From Bugula neritina (lineage: Eukaryota > Bryozoa > Gymnolaemata > Cheilostomatida > Bugulidae), in contig OZ037765.1 of the NCBI GenBank assembly GCA_964035545.1, forward strand, positions 13,758,698 through 13,822,697: DNA of 64,000 nucleotides, read 5' to 3'. The position numbers and the translations under genes are program-made. Below, in pieces: positions 14,901 to 27,500 of this stretch. Position 1 is the stretch's first letter. Every line of letters begins with the position of its first letter. The notes under the pieces were generated by a model. That model did no database searches and was not told the origin of the DNA. It was given only the letters and a program-made list of their open reading frames with translations.

Positions 14901-15197
14901 TAAATGAAGATTATCCAGGAAAAGGCAAAGCACTCTTCCAGGTTATTTTATGTCCACTTGTAATTATCAGCTTTTAGCTAGATAGGCCTATACACATGAG
15001 AAAAGTTGATGAAATAAAATATTTTTCATGATAAAACTTCTCATCTAGAACGAAAAATTATCAAGTGTGTTATGTTGATTTTTTATAGGCTAACAAGTGA
15101 AGTATTTCCTTTACTATGATTATAATTTGTGTAGGTAAACCAGTGGCTAACCTGGCTGGAGCAAGCTGAGTCTGAGTCGGATGATGATGAAGCCTAA
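5997..15197 (+). CDS. EIF4G2: eIF4G2 / DAP5 (p97/NAT1) translation initiation factor
   Basis: Non-canonical eIF4G that binds eIF4A and eIF3 but not eIF4E, supporting cap-independent and re-initiating translation. Firm exons: 8041-8136, 8742-8923, 9295-9397, 9547-9657, 10309-10465, 10601-10770, 11162-11350, 11522-11702, 11867-12222, 12723-12916, 13107-13254, 13448-13706, 13895-14099, 14428-14636, 14820-14941, 15135-15197. The frame is continuous; with a tentative first exon 5997-6008 (ATG, four codons) it totals 918 residues against about 907 in human. MIF4G domain from about residue 97 (GILNKLTPERFDKLCLELL, later MLGNIRFIGELGKL, DLECLCQIMKTVG, LMDQYFARM); an RDR/Ser-rich linker; MA3 region about 550-670 (NEAISACENL); C-terminal W2 domain ending VNQWLTWLEQAESESDDDEA. 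The 4E-binding N-terminus of canonical eIF4G is absent, as expected for DAP5. The start is unsure: no in-frame ATG exists in the first two firm exons, and vertebrate DAP5 starts at GUG. Confidence 0.95.
7017..7048 (+). other. Possible alternative or non-coding 5' exon of EIF4G2
   Basis: A 32-base segment bounded by TATTTTTAG and a perfect GTAAGT donor. Read with two leading bases it is open and joins the exon at 8041 in phase (LHHLSGAKEE), but it has no ATG. Spliced to the ATG at 5997 it would hit a stop at once. It is therefore either 5' UTR or a coding exon of a form starting elsewhere. Confidence 0.3.
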
Positions 15198-18100
15198 GCA
15201 AGTTTCAAGAATGTTTCTATAAGTGTAGCTTATTAACTGCATGCATTGCTGTTGGTCTAAAAGCTAGTATATTTTACAAGTAATATACTCATCATTTTTG
15301 TTTTTACTAACTGCTAAGTAACAATACTGGTTATGGTTCTTTAGAATATAAATCATGATGTTGGTAATTACTTTATTCAATAAAAGTAAATTTGCAATTT
15401 GAAAACAAATGAAATTGTCACTTTAGTTTCTATGGAGTAAAGTCTCGTCAAAAAATAATCGTTTTGGCACGAAATTAGAAGAAGTTGTTCAATAATGCTC
15501 TCATATTTATTATTACTCTTCCAAATCGTAAAATTACAATAATATATATGCATAATATATAATAATGTGATGAAATTTATAAAATGCACTTGGGGAAATA
15601 TAAAGCAGACATAGAGGTAATATTAGGAGATAGCAAAAATAAATTCTCACATACAATCATGTTGAAAATAATAAAAATAAGGTAGAAAGAAGATGACAAT
15701 ACCTCTATGCTCTTGATGAGCTTGCTATTTCTTATAAGTGTAGGTTTGTTACCTAAACTTTTAAAATATAAATTTAACTCGAAATCGAGCACAGTAAGCA
15801 GCACAGCTTAGCCTACATGATGGACTATTGGAAATTAAACTACCCAAAGAACAACCATCTTTATTGAGCTAAAATTAAAATGTTCAACAACCCAGTGGTG
15901 TTTGTAACAAAGGTCATATTAAATCTTTGTTTAATGCTCACAGTTTCACTCTAATACCCATTTTAAGAAATTTACTACCTGAAATGTTATTTATAGGTAA
16001 TCTTGACAAATAATAGCTTTGGATTTGGCAACTTGTATTTGCTGTAGCTTTTTACAATTGATGCAAATTAGTAGCCACTGTTTGGAGGTGTGGTTAGCAT
16101 TTCGTGCTAAGACAATTACTATAATGGAAAACCAACATTAAATCTTCAAATATACTTGACTATTAATCAGATTACTTAATATCTCTGTTGAACAATGGTA
16201 GGTTCATGGTGTAAATAGGGGTCAACTGCCGATTAGATTGATGGTTGTGATGTCCTCTTTGAGTTATCGAAATGACTACTATTATAGCAGAGAACAGCTA
16301 AAACCAAATAATATATTGTTACCAAGTATACTGTAACAACCATCAGTGTATTTACAGCAACTACGTATTTATAGCAGGCAAAAAAGCTGCATGTCGCCAA
16401 CTTTTTGAAAACCATGTACAGTTTAAAGGTTTAAATCGTTTTTATGAATGGATATATCTTTCGACATCTGAACACATTGAACATTAACGACAGTTATATA
16501 CGTTTTCTTTTATAAATTAGTTATAACTAACCTGATCTTTTGTACCAATGGTGAGAGCAAACTTAACATCCTATCCAGTTCTAATGGTTTAGTAAATAAT
16601 GGTCACAATGGATTACAGTGTTTCATGACTAATAGACACAGTGTTGGTGGTGGTTTTCACAAAAATTCAACAGTTTTGAGTTAAGGAGAACCACCATTTT
16701 GACCTCTATAATATATTGAAACAGTTTTTGTATTGTTCTTCCATGCTTGCAATGCATTGTAACAGAGTTCTTGGTTGATTTTTGTTTAGTAAGAAATCTG
16801 ATACTGTGTTATAGAGGAAGTGTAGTAATTTAACTAATTTGCTCATTGGTAAAAAGTGCAGATAGAGTAGACAACTCTCTAGATAAAAAGAGTGGCAAGC
16901 AGTTATACTCTTAGGAGTGTGTGCAGTGCATGTTACATATATTTGTGATTAAAGTACACAAAACTACTAATTCTTTTTCTGGTAGGTTTAGATTCCAGCA
17001 AAATAATAGTTTACCAAAATAAAATAAAGTCGCACAATTTACATCTATATTGCTATGTACAAATGAAAATGAAAATTATTGTAATTTGCATGGTTTCTTT
17101 ATTTTTGAAATTGTTCTATAATTTTATACTTGGTTCTGGTTTAATATTGCTTAGAATACTATTAAAATTTTTAATTAGAAGAACTAAAGCACTGATCTGC
17201 ATGCGTATATGAGCTCAGTTTTACTAGAGCAATTGACTGCAGAGGCAACTATTTGCCAGCGACATCTTAAAACTAGGATGCTGCTTCAAATCACTATAAA
17301 CTCATAGACATGATGGCTGCTTAATTGAGGAGCAAAGTGAGCATTGATTAAAGTTTATCTCTGTGTTCACTGGTCATACATGAAGCCTGCATGCTCTGGA
17401 CACAAATATTTGAAAGTTATGAAAATTAATAAAAAGGCACCAATAATAAGCATGCTTATAAATCATCATTTAAAACAAAAATTTCAAATAAAGTTTTTAA
17501 TGAAAATTACATGTACAAATATTATTTTGGTTGTGGTTTGATAAGTTATAACCAAACCAACAATTGTAATAATCTGCTGGCTGTTAGCATGTTAAGATCA
17601 TCCTGCTTATATGCAACATTTGGGAAATACTTTTACCATTAGGTGGTCGGGCCATCATAACATGCCACAGAAACAGGAACTCTCTTTGTCTTCTGAATAG
17701 ACCAAACTAATCTCCCGGAACTCCAGAGTTAAAGAACCAGAATTTGAGCCAGTTGGCAAAATGTTGATGGAGTTGCTATGCCAACTTTTTCCACTACCAC
17801 CAGTTTTGAAGACATCCAAATTCAGCAGAGAAGTTAACACACAAAATTTTTCGAATGAATAAGCATTTACATTTTATGTCAAGTGCAGTTGTAAATGAAT
17901 GTAGTACAGTTTTGAGAGCATATTTTCTATTAATGCAATTTAATTTTACATGACCTTGTAAATGAGTTGTCAAAGTTTTCAAACAAAACACATTTTAATT
18001 CCATGTCTTGCATACAGAACATATGTTTTGTTTTCATTCATCTTCCAGTAGCTATTTTTTCAAAATGTTTCATTTCATTTTGCAGAAGTTGAGCCAACAA

Positions 18101-18859
18101 ATAGAATATTAGCAACGCGGTGCATGCTAATATCTAATAATGTATTATATGTGGGCATACATTGCTAGCATACATGGCTTCCCACATGCATCACTATGAT
18201 AGGCATGTCAAATAGTTTTTCTGAAAGGGTTAAAAAAGTGATCATTATGATAAATTTATAATTGGAAAATTTCTCAAAAAGTTAATGCATTCCAGGAATG
18301 AGTTTTTTTCTCATATATAGGTAGCCTATATAGTTCAAATTTTTCTACATCATGCGCATAGACAATGCAAATGAACTAAGCTCACTGCAACTTCTCCTTT
18401 TAAATAAAACTTTAATCAAGCTATATAAATTAAAATTATGTAATGCGCCAGTATATTAGTTATATGTACCACATAAAAACAAATTTTCTAAAGTCATGAC
18501 ATACAAAGTCTAAAAAGAGATTTTCCTTCTTGTAAAAGTTGTTACAAGCGTTTCATTTATAATATTCAAAAACTGGGTGCATATTATATAAATATTACCT
18601 ATATTACTTCTAACAACAATAAAAGTAAACAAATAAGTACTTTAAGTAATTTTATACACACCTAGTATTGCGAGTAGCAATAATATACAAGTCAGTATGT
18701 GCTTACATAGCAATATCAGCAGTGGGTTTCTTAATGTATGGTTTGGCAAGGAATTGTCTTTACATATTCAAAATAATCAATGCAAAAGTTCATGTTATTT
18801 TTATTTTTATACATATCATGATAAAAAATAGTTGCAAGATAGTTGGTTAAAACTATTTC
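15198..18859. other. EIF4G2 3' UTR and intergenic DNA
   Basis: AT-rich non-coding DNA. Only small open frames without family motifs occur. One segment on the minus strand, about 17990-17655, has protein-like composition (KTGGSGKSWHSNSINILPTG) but no recognised relative; see findings. No RNA gene recognised. Confidence 0.5.
15379..15384 (+). terminator. EIF4G2 poly(A) signal
   Basis: AATAAA about 180 bases after the EIF4G2 stop codon, in TTCAATAAAAGT; the likely 3' end of the transcript. Confidence 0.6.
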
Positions 18860-20538
18860 TTTTAAAGCAGTGGTTTCCAACCTTTTTCATACTATTCCCC
18901 CCTTTCATAAATGTTGACTATTAACTTCCCCCTTTCGAAGGGCAAAAATATTTTATGACTTACTGAATGAGAATATATAATACAATGCAATATATTTTGT
19001 TCTATCATATTTGCATATAATTTAATTATCATAATAGTAATAGTATCATTATTTTTATGTTATAAAACACAGGGCAGTTCAATTATTAATGTTATGGCTT
19101 CATTTGATGCTTTTGTGCCAGCTTGCTTAAGCCTGGCTCTGTGTTAGACCAGGCCCATCTTAAGTCACTCTGCAGGTTAAGGCAGTTTCTCTTCTTTTTG
19201 AATTGATGAGAATCCTACCTCACACGGATAGGTGGTGCTGGATGGCACCAAAACTCTGCTTTGTCAGTTATGTGTGGGAAGGGTTTGCTTGTTGAAACCC
19301 ACAATTATTTGGCACACTGATGTTAAGTTTTGCTAAACTCAAACCGCAAACCCTCCACCACAAGCCCCCAACTCTTGAACCACAAACCCTCACCCCCTAA
19401 CCTAAACCCCCACCCCCAAACTCAAGAATCCCAAGTACAAACCCAACATCCTCACCCCAAACCCTTCTTTCAAACTCCAAACCCCCACCCTAATATTGAA
19501 AGCATGTGCCATTTTTACCTACTTTTCCATTTGTGCCATTATTACCTGTGCCATTTCTACTAGACACTACCCACAATACATTAACTGGAGAAAATTTCAA
19601 ATCACCCTTCATTGCTGAACTGAACTCAATAAAATCCTCCTGTAACTCCTTTGCATACAAATAACTCCATTAACATTAACTCCAGTAACTCCATTGCGTT
19701 GCAATGGATCACAATATGTCAAGTTAAGAATCTAGCTCTTTCTTTTTGGGAGGTAGCTCAGAGAAATACTCTTAAAACTCCAATAAAAGTTCAGGGAGAT
19801 GCCTAGAAGTTGTTTTGAAAAATTATCTGGAACAGGTGGTGTCCAGAAAAATGGCACAGGTAATAATGGCACAAATGGAAAATTAAGTAAAATTGGCACA
19901 TTTTCAATATTAGCGTTGTAGCTTTGGGTTGGGGGTTAGGTGTTCAGGATGAGGGGTTTGGAGGTTTGGAAAAATTTAGCACCAGTGTGCGATTTTTACC
20001 TAAAATCGGAATAGGTTCTTCTCCTATCAAAGTTCATTGAGTTTGGGGAAAAACACTATGTTTTTGATAAACGCCACCACTTTATTGTAACTTTAAAAAC
20101 ATTGCTGCTGCTATGAAAGGCAATGGTATGATGATTGCACTCCTGCATTTTTAAGTTCTGATTATTTAGTGCAGCAAATATATTCACTAGGTATTAGTAT
20201 ACAGTTCATAGCGATTGACTTGCATGGCTGCTAAAAGTTGGCCTGTTGGTTTTTGCATAATTTTGACTTTCATTTGAAGTAACACAGAAAACAGTTAGAG
20301 TAGAGTAGGTAATTAATAAACACATTCATGTAGAAGTAAACTGAGATTGCAGAATATGGTTTGGTTAAATAGATGACCTAAGATGAAGATTTATAGATAT
20401 GCATATACATGTAACTTGTAAGAGCTCAAAAGCTGTCAACAAATTGCGTGAAATTTTCAAAATCCAAATCCCCCTAAAATGTCCAAATTCCTCCCCTATG
20501 GGGGAATTCCCCCCAGGTTGGGAACCACTGTTTTAAAG
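18860..20538. mobile_element. hAT-type non-autonomous DNA transposon with 8-bp target duplication
   Basis: Terminal inverted repeats CAGTGGTTTCCAACCT at 18868 and, on the complement from 20530, CAGTGGTTCCCAACCT (15 of 16 identical). The flanks are a perfect 8-bp direct repeat TTTTAAAG at 18860-18867 and 20531-20538. Eight-base duplications and CAGTGGTTCCCAACC-type ends are hallmarks of hAT elements. The body (18868-20530, 1,663 bp) has no transposase frame, so it would move only in trans. It carries a second inverted-repeat unit inside (about 19312-19990). Confidence 0.85.
19312..19990. repeat. Foldback (inverted-repeat) unit nested in the hAT element
   Basis: Arms of roughly 250 and 140 bases pair imperfectly. 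The best block is GCCATTATTACCTGTGCCAT near 19535-19554, matched by its complement at 19850-19875. The outer ends GGCACACTGATGTTAA and, on the complement, GCACACTGGTGCTAAA also correspond. The left arm is C/A-rich and the right arm G/T-rich. No clear target duplication was found. Confidence 0.6.
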
Positions 20539-23500
20539 CCATCGTACATACAAATAATTGTTTATATCGCAAAACGATACTATTAACATGGAGTTGTGCT
20601 TGCTTTGAATAACCATAATTTTACAAGCTTTTGGGTGAAACACGGCAACGCATTTTTCTGCAGCCACAGGCTCGAAGTCTGTTTTGCAAAGCATGTGCAC
20701 AGAAAAACATCAGGCTAAGCTAGTTATGACGCGTCTAGTTTTACTTTGCGGAATGGCTTAGATTCTGAGGTGAGTTATGTTTTTGAGCAAAATCACAAAA
20801 AATTAAACTAGAACAATTTAATTATTAGAATATAAAATGCTAATCAAATTATTGGCACAGTAATGTCTTTTACATTATCAATAATTGTTATTACAATTTT
20901 TGTGGACACGAATTGAAGTAATTATAATTGTAGTGTCGGCAATAAGTAAAAGTATGAAATGATTTGTAAAAGTCTGGAATTCGGACCAATAATAATGCTT
21001 GTAACAACTTTACGGGCACTAACCTGGGGACTTTTGTAGTGCCCCTGCCCTACTGCGTCTATTAGCAGAATGATTTAGTGCATAGACCTCATTGTGCATG
21101 AGCCTCTAGCAGTAGTCATCGTGATCGTGATAAATTGTACAAATGAATGAACTACCGCTATGACTGTCGTCCAAAATAATAATCTTCAAGTTCACGAACA
21201 GTTCAAGTACAGGCACTTTAGGCGTATGGCTTATCGTCCTATGGGCTCTTTACAGTGCAACTAAAAGTAAATCAAAATGTAATTCACTAAATCTAATTGA
21301 CAAATTATTATTGACCTATACACTAACTTATACTAATACTTATAGTTATAGTTATAGATACCGATAGTCATACTCAATCTCATACTGATACTCACCATAG
21401 TGATACTGATAGTCATAGACATAGTGATACTGATAGTGATAATCATAATGATACTGACATTAGTATTACTATTAGTATTACTCACTATTGTAAGTTTGAG
21501 TCATACCTAAGGCTAATGCCCAATGGCTAATACTAATAGTAATAGTAATAGTAATACTTATAGTTATAGCGGGTACTCATACTGATACTGATAGTGATAC
21601 TCACACTTTTTCTTATAGTTATACTAAATCTAATAGTAATATCTGATACTAAAACTCATATAAATCTAATAGTATAAATATAACTATAAGTGATACTGAT
21701 ACTGATACTGATACTGATACTGATACTGATACTGATACTGATACTAATAGTGATACTAATAGTGATACTAATAGTGATAGTAAGACTAGTAATACTAATT
21801 GTAATAGTATTTATAGTAATAGTAGCACTAACAGTAAATAACAAATATACTATAAGTATAAGTATAACTAATAGTAATAACTAATATGTTAACTTTAACT
21901 AAAAATTATATTTAATTTTATAGTGTAAGTATTACTATTAGTATTAGCACTTGTTTATGCTATGTTTGCTTCAGAGACTGGTTGGAAAGTTTATGATGGT
22001 TTACTGCTCTAGATATTAAAGGTCCACTCTAGATAAATCTACAAGCACAGACTGGCTATTATGAATAACACGAATAACATAATGTAAACAATTATACATC
22101 AAGACAAAGCATATTTAGTATACCATCAACAGTGCTGCATTAGTCATATACTAAATCTAATAATTATGCTTATGCTTATACTTATGGTTATTCTTATTAC
22201 TTATATAATATTTGTTATTAAGTTAATGCTATTCATATTCATATTGTCACTCTGATTCAGGTTGACTTTGAGATTGTTCATTATGATTGTACGGTGTAGA
22301 TTCTACTTGTAGTCAGTTGCGATTATTAATCATAATCACAATGTTTATTATTATGTTATTATCATTATGATTATAATTATTTCTATTGAATAATTATAAA
22401 TCTATAAGATTGTCATTGACTGAGTATGAATATGAGTTTCAGTATGGGATTTAGCATGTATGAATATATGTATAACCATGAGTAATGACTATTACATTCA
22501 GTTTCACTATTACTATAGCTATCAGTAACTCATTCAGATACTGATACTCGCACTGAGTAGGCTAGTGAGTATCAATATTAGTCTTACTAATAGTAATACA
22601 GTAATGTAGTAATAGTATAACTACAAGTAATACCATCAGTATTAATTCTATGAAATAATTGAGTTTGTGAAATTCAAATATAAGTTTTATATAAACAATG
22701 AGCAACTACAGCTGAGAGTAATGAAAGCACACTTAGTGAAACAATTGCCTAAATTTTTTTAGTTGTGTACTTAAAATAATCAATTGTGTGTAAAAAATTT
22801 TAACCAATAGTTACTTATGAGGTTCTAACTTGTTGTGCAAATAAAAAACAAATATTATAAATAAGCATTTAAAATAATTGGTAATGCTAAATTTAGTTTT
22901 TATTTACTGCAAAAAGGTAAAATGCCTTTACCAAATATCTTTTAAAGATAAATCCATGTATTTTGTTAGACCGCTTTGATGAGATTTCATTTGAACTTTA
23001 TTTTCATTCAATTTAACTTGTTGCAGATACAATACTTACCTTCATATTCACTATCACTTTGTAGATTTATTAGTTTATTGTGTCAAAAGTGGTTTCTCAA
23101 TGATCTCAATGATTAGTTGCTTTATTTTGCATTAGCAAGCAATTTAGCCAACAAAAAAGCAAAAATTACAAATAACTTGCTTGCTTTGGTTAAGTATTTT
23201 TATGTGGATAGCAATGCCATTCATTTAGTCAAAAAAGCTGCAGTTTCATAGACTAAAGTTTCAAGTTGCTGGCACAAAAGAGTTATGCTATAAAAGCTAT
23301 GCTGTAAAGAAAACTGTTTAAACCAAAAGATGTTCTAGTTAATAATCTGTCAACCCCACAATGTTGGCCCAATAGCTGCTCTACTATTTTGAATTGTTTA
23401 AAGAAAACTTTTTTTTAATACCACTGACTCATTTGCTTTTCAGGTTTTCATTCTTTTTTCTGAAGCTAATGAATTAGTCTGTGCAAAACCTCCAGATCAG

Positions 23501-24565
23501 TTAGAGCTGAGGGAATTACAATTAATTAATCCTTATTTAGTTTAATCCATGATTGTCAATCAAACCAATTATGTTGAAAATTATAATGAAGTTTGTGACA
23601 TATATGATATTTCATAAAACCTTAAAATAATAAATGGTTACATAATTTGCACTATCAGTTATATCAACAAATAAACATAAGTAATAGGTTTTGGAGTTAT
23701 TTTTAAAAATAGTTGTCTGTTCAGTTAATCCTAATTTAAACTTGTATTTGTGCTGACAAGTAATTTTTGTACTCGTGGTGTAAACTAGTCATTAAAATAT
23801 GAAACTCACGAAGTACCTATGAATATTGTATATACAATTACTGATTCAAATGTATATCAGCAAGTGTCGATTAGTGTTGAATTATTAATTAGTTGCAGTG
23901 TTATATGATGATTGTAGTAAACCTTAAAATGAGATAAAAGTTGCTGTGTGTAGGCACCCAGGCTACCTCGTCAAATTATATAGTAAAGTGTAAGGTTCAG
24001 ACTCTGTTGATGCAGCTTCCATTTGGGATAAATTATAAAAGTCAACTGTAGGATATTTTACTCAATTTCAACAATGCTATTAAATCTCTATTTGACTGTG
24101 TTTTGACTTTCCCGGTGATATAGTTATCTACTGTAGGTGTAACATTACACCATTCCAACTGTTGCGCTTTTGATAATTTGTAGTGTGTAAGAGCTTTATG
24201 AAATATCCAAAGTATAATGCTTAACTTTTTTCTGTATAGGCTAGCATATGCTGGCTTATTATTGTTAGCTTATAAAAATGCATATACTTATAAAGCTTAG
24301 GTTTAAAACTATTTTTCCTAGTAAAATTTGAATTAAATACTAAAACATTTTGTGTTAAATTGAATATTGAAAGAAACAGATGGATTAGTTGTACTCTGCA
24401 TATGTTACCATGGTAACAATACTAGGTATGTGGATGTCTGGGTACCTCCTTAGCCTGTCTACAGTACTGTTAGTACAATCCAGACAACTAATTATGATTA
24501 TATTCATTATCATATTAATATTTTTTCTAGAATTGAGAAAGACACTATTTGTCTAAGGTGGCACT
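20539..24565. other. Intergenic DNA and CIC 5' region
   Basis: AT-rich. Holds the TGATAC-type satellite (21310-21900 and degenerate copies to about 22650). At about 20640-20770 a locally GC- and CpG-richer stretch ends in GATTCTGAG followed by a GTGAGT donor, which could be a non-coding first exon of CIC. The CIC start exon begins after the acceptor TTTTTTCTAG at 24521-24530. Confidence 0.4.
21310..21900. repeat. Satellite-like (TGATAC)n and related TAGTAATAG repeats
   Basis: About nine perfect tandem ACTGAT hexamers occur at 21691-21744, flanked by imperfect runs of AATAGTGATACT, ACTTATAGTTATAG and TAGTAATAG. Degenerate copies continue to about 22650. Long open frames here on both strands (alternating Ile/Leu or Ser/Ile) are products of the repeat and not genes. 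Confidence 0.85.
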
Positions 24566-27500
24566 ATGGCTTCTACAGCCGACCTTCATAAACCTCTTAA
24601 GAAAAGGAAAGCCGTTGAAATAAATGTCAAACTGGGCAATAATAAAGCAGTCATAGATTTTCAAGAATGGATAGGATCACTTGTATTGGCTAGATATGGC
24701 TCAGGGTTGTCTGTGTACAGACCCGGGAGGATCGTTTCTTGTCCATCAGCTGATTCCATTGCCATCCTTCTTGACAAACAGAGTGAACCTATGATATACT
24801 CGGGTATTCTCAACACACTGGACGTACTAGGCAACCATCCACCTGCAGCTATGCTCGTAACTGAAGGCATAGCTGTCTGCGTCAAAGAAAAACAAGATGA
24901 CAATGTATTTGTGGTAGCTAAGGTAAAGCAAGTGAATGCTGGACCACCGCTGAAATGCCTTGTGGAGTCAGAGAATCTTCCTAATGATGTTTGGGTAAAT
25001 AGAGCAAATATAAGACTGATGCAACCCCCTTGGTATGATGAACTGAAAGAGGCGTCTTTGAATCACGTGGTGAGTTACTTCACTGAATATATTGCACCTG
25101 GAAGCTATGAACATTTTTATTTCAAGTGAAGAAATTCAATGTCTGCATATTCAATATAGGTAGTATTTCTCGTGGAAACCAGAACTTAACTTTCTGGTGA
25201 ATAATGGCATCTGTTTTATTATGCAAAATTAATATATGATTTATTTCAAATCCTATTCGATTTTGTGTCTTTTTGCCAAAGTATTAGATTCATAATTAAA
25301 ATTGTGGACAATTCTCTTTTTTGCTGTTATTTACTGTTTTTTTATTAAAACTGTAAAATAGTTAAGATGCAGCTTTAAATTAGTTAAAAATGAAGTGTTT
25401 TCTCAGGATGAAAAATTTAATAATAATATTATGTAGACTTTGAAGTAAAGAATGGTTGTTTTTAAACTTATGTGAAATTGCTTCTCAAAAACAGTTCAAT
25501 TTTAGCGTAAGGTTGTGACCCAAGATGTTTTTGCCACCAGTTGAAGCAGCTATATTTTGTACTTGACTTAAACTCAAGTGCCCATGTGATAATCCAACAC
25601 TGGTATGTATGCTACTTGTTATCCTGTGTTATGGTAGGTCCAGTCCTCTCCAGACAGTGAAACAGAGGAGGAGTTACGTCATGTCATATCCTCACCAATA
25701 TCCCGGTCTACTTCACCTGGAGGAGGTGAGTTGATGAAGCCACCTAAAAAGCGTGCATCTTCTCGAAGCAAAAGTGTGCAATCGACTGATAGTGGCCGGG
25801 CGTCATCTACACCCAGAACCTCTCCATTCAAATACAAGAAAGGAGAAATAGTTTCAACCTCTAATGGCATAAGGAAAAAGTTTAATGGCAAACAATGGAG
25901 GCGTTTGTGTTCTTTGGATAACTGCAGCAAAGAATCTCAAAGGCGAGGTTATTGCTCTCGCCATCTCTCTCTCAAAGGTAAATCTGTACGAGGAGAGAGT
26001 GTGGATTATGCAATGGGGTCTGATGTGTGTGATACGTCATTAAATGAATATCCTTCATCAACTAGTCGTCTTGCATCAGCGAATGAATTTGACGAAAAAG
26101 ATGCCGCGACTATGCTCGTGTCATTAGGCAACACACCAATGGCATCGCAGGCAGTAACACCAGCTTCTGCGGTCATGATTAGCTCTATTACCAACAGAAT
26201 CAATGCCATGGTGTCACCCACACGAGGTTTTCCTGGCTTTGTTCCGATTTCACCCCAACAGACTAAAGGAAACTCTCTTTTATCGCCAACACTTCTTCCA
26301 TGGGCAACAGCTACCTTGTCCCATTCTGATGGTCTACTGTCTCCACCAGCACCCTTATCTCAACCAAACCGGACCATTGCTAATCAAATTGCTGTGCATA
26401 GCACCCACGAGACGAACTCTATTTCTACTGCTACATTCACCAATGCTCAACTAGCCATTCCGTCCAGGCGAGAGTCTGCTCTTGTTGGTTTATCAAATAA
26501 CACCAACAAAGCTTTACCATTAGACAATACCAGATCTGACTCTGGAATAGACATCACTTGCAGTTCAGCAGACAGCCCATCTATGAGGTCTGTCATTATT
26601 TCACCTTTGTCTGCATCCAAACAATTACTATTCAAACCGGACTTGTGGAACTACAAACTCACACAAAACCGGGGAGGGAAAAGTTCACAGGCACCAGGAG
26701 AACATGTTGGAAGAAAAGCAGAGAGTTCAACTTCAGGTAACACTAGCAGTTGGTAAGATTTTGTATTGGAAAAAAAAAAAAAAAAAAAAAAAAAAATCAA
26801 TTTTTAGAAATTGATTGAAGACATCTTTGGTGTTGAGGTGCTCTCCTCACTTGTGAATTTACACTCTTTGTCTGTAAGGTATGATAATATTTACACAGTA
26901 AAACTGTAAGTTATATAATACAGAGGATGTCTATGATGTTGAGGTTATTTAAACTAGTTGCAGTAATGTCTGCAACTTATATGTAAGAATGCAAACAGTT
27001 GATTGTGTGAGTTGTTAGGCAAGGTCAAATTGTTAACTTGTGATGGCTTTACGTAATAATACTATATTCATTCCAATAGCTCTATTTCATTTCATTTTAC
27101 TAGACTAGTAAAATAGTAGATTGTTCAAATGAATCAATCAATACATTTAGTTACTGGTGATACTACAGCTACTATAAGTAATTTTATCGCCTATCGGCTT
27201 ATCAGATGGCCTGCAAAATATCCAGCTACTCTGAGAGCTACTCTGAGAGCTACTCTGAGAGCTACTGCTTGCCCAATGTTCTGCCTGAGCCAGACATAGA
27301 CAGTGATCTAATAATAGCCTCCCACACTACCGTCAGTAATACCCAGTATAACTGTACAACTAATACAGTAGTAGCTTGGTAGTATGCTCTACTACGCACG
27401 GCTTATTCACTTCAGTTGTCTCGCATGCTCTATGTGAATTTGTAGATAACGTGGAAGAGTATATTCCAGTATACCAATGGCATGCTTTAGTGCCCTGTAT

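Noticed and set aside
19330-19563. Pro/Asn/His-rich open frame
   Set aside because: Lies in the C/A-rich arm of the foldback element; composition comes from the repeat.
21656-21884. Ile/Leu/Ser-repeat frames resembling membrane peptides
   Set aside because: Translation of the TGATAC satellite on both strands; no start context or splice support.
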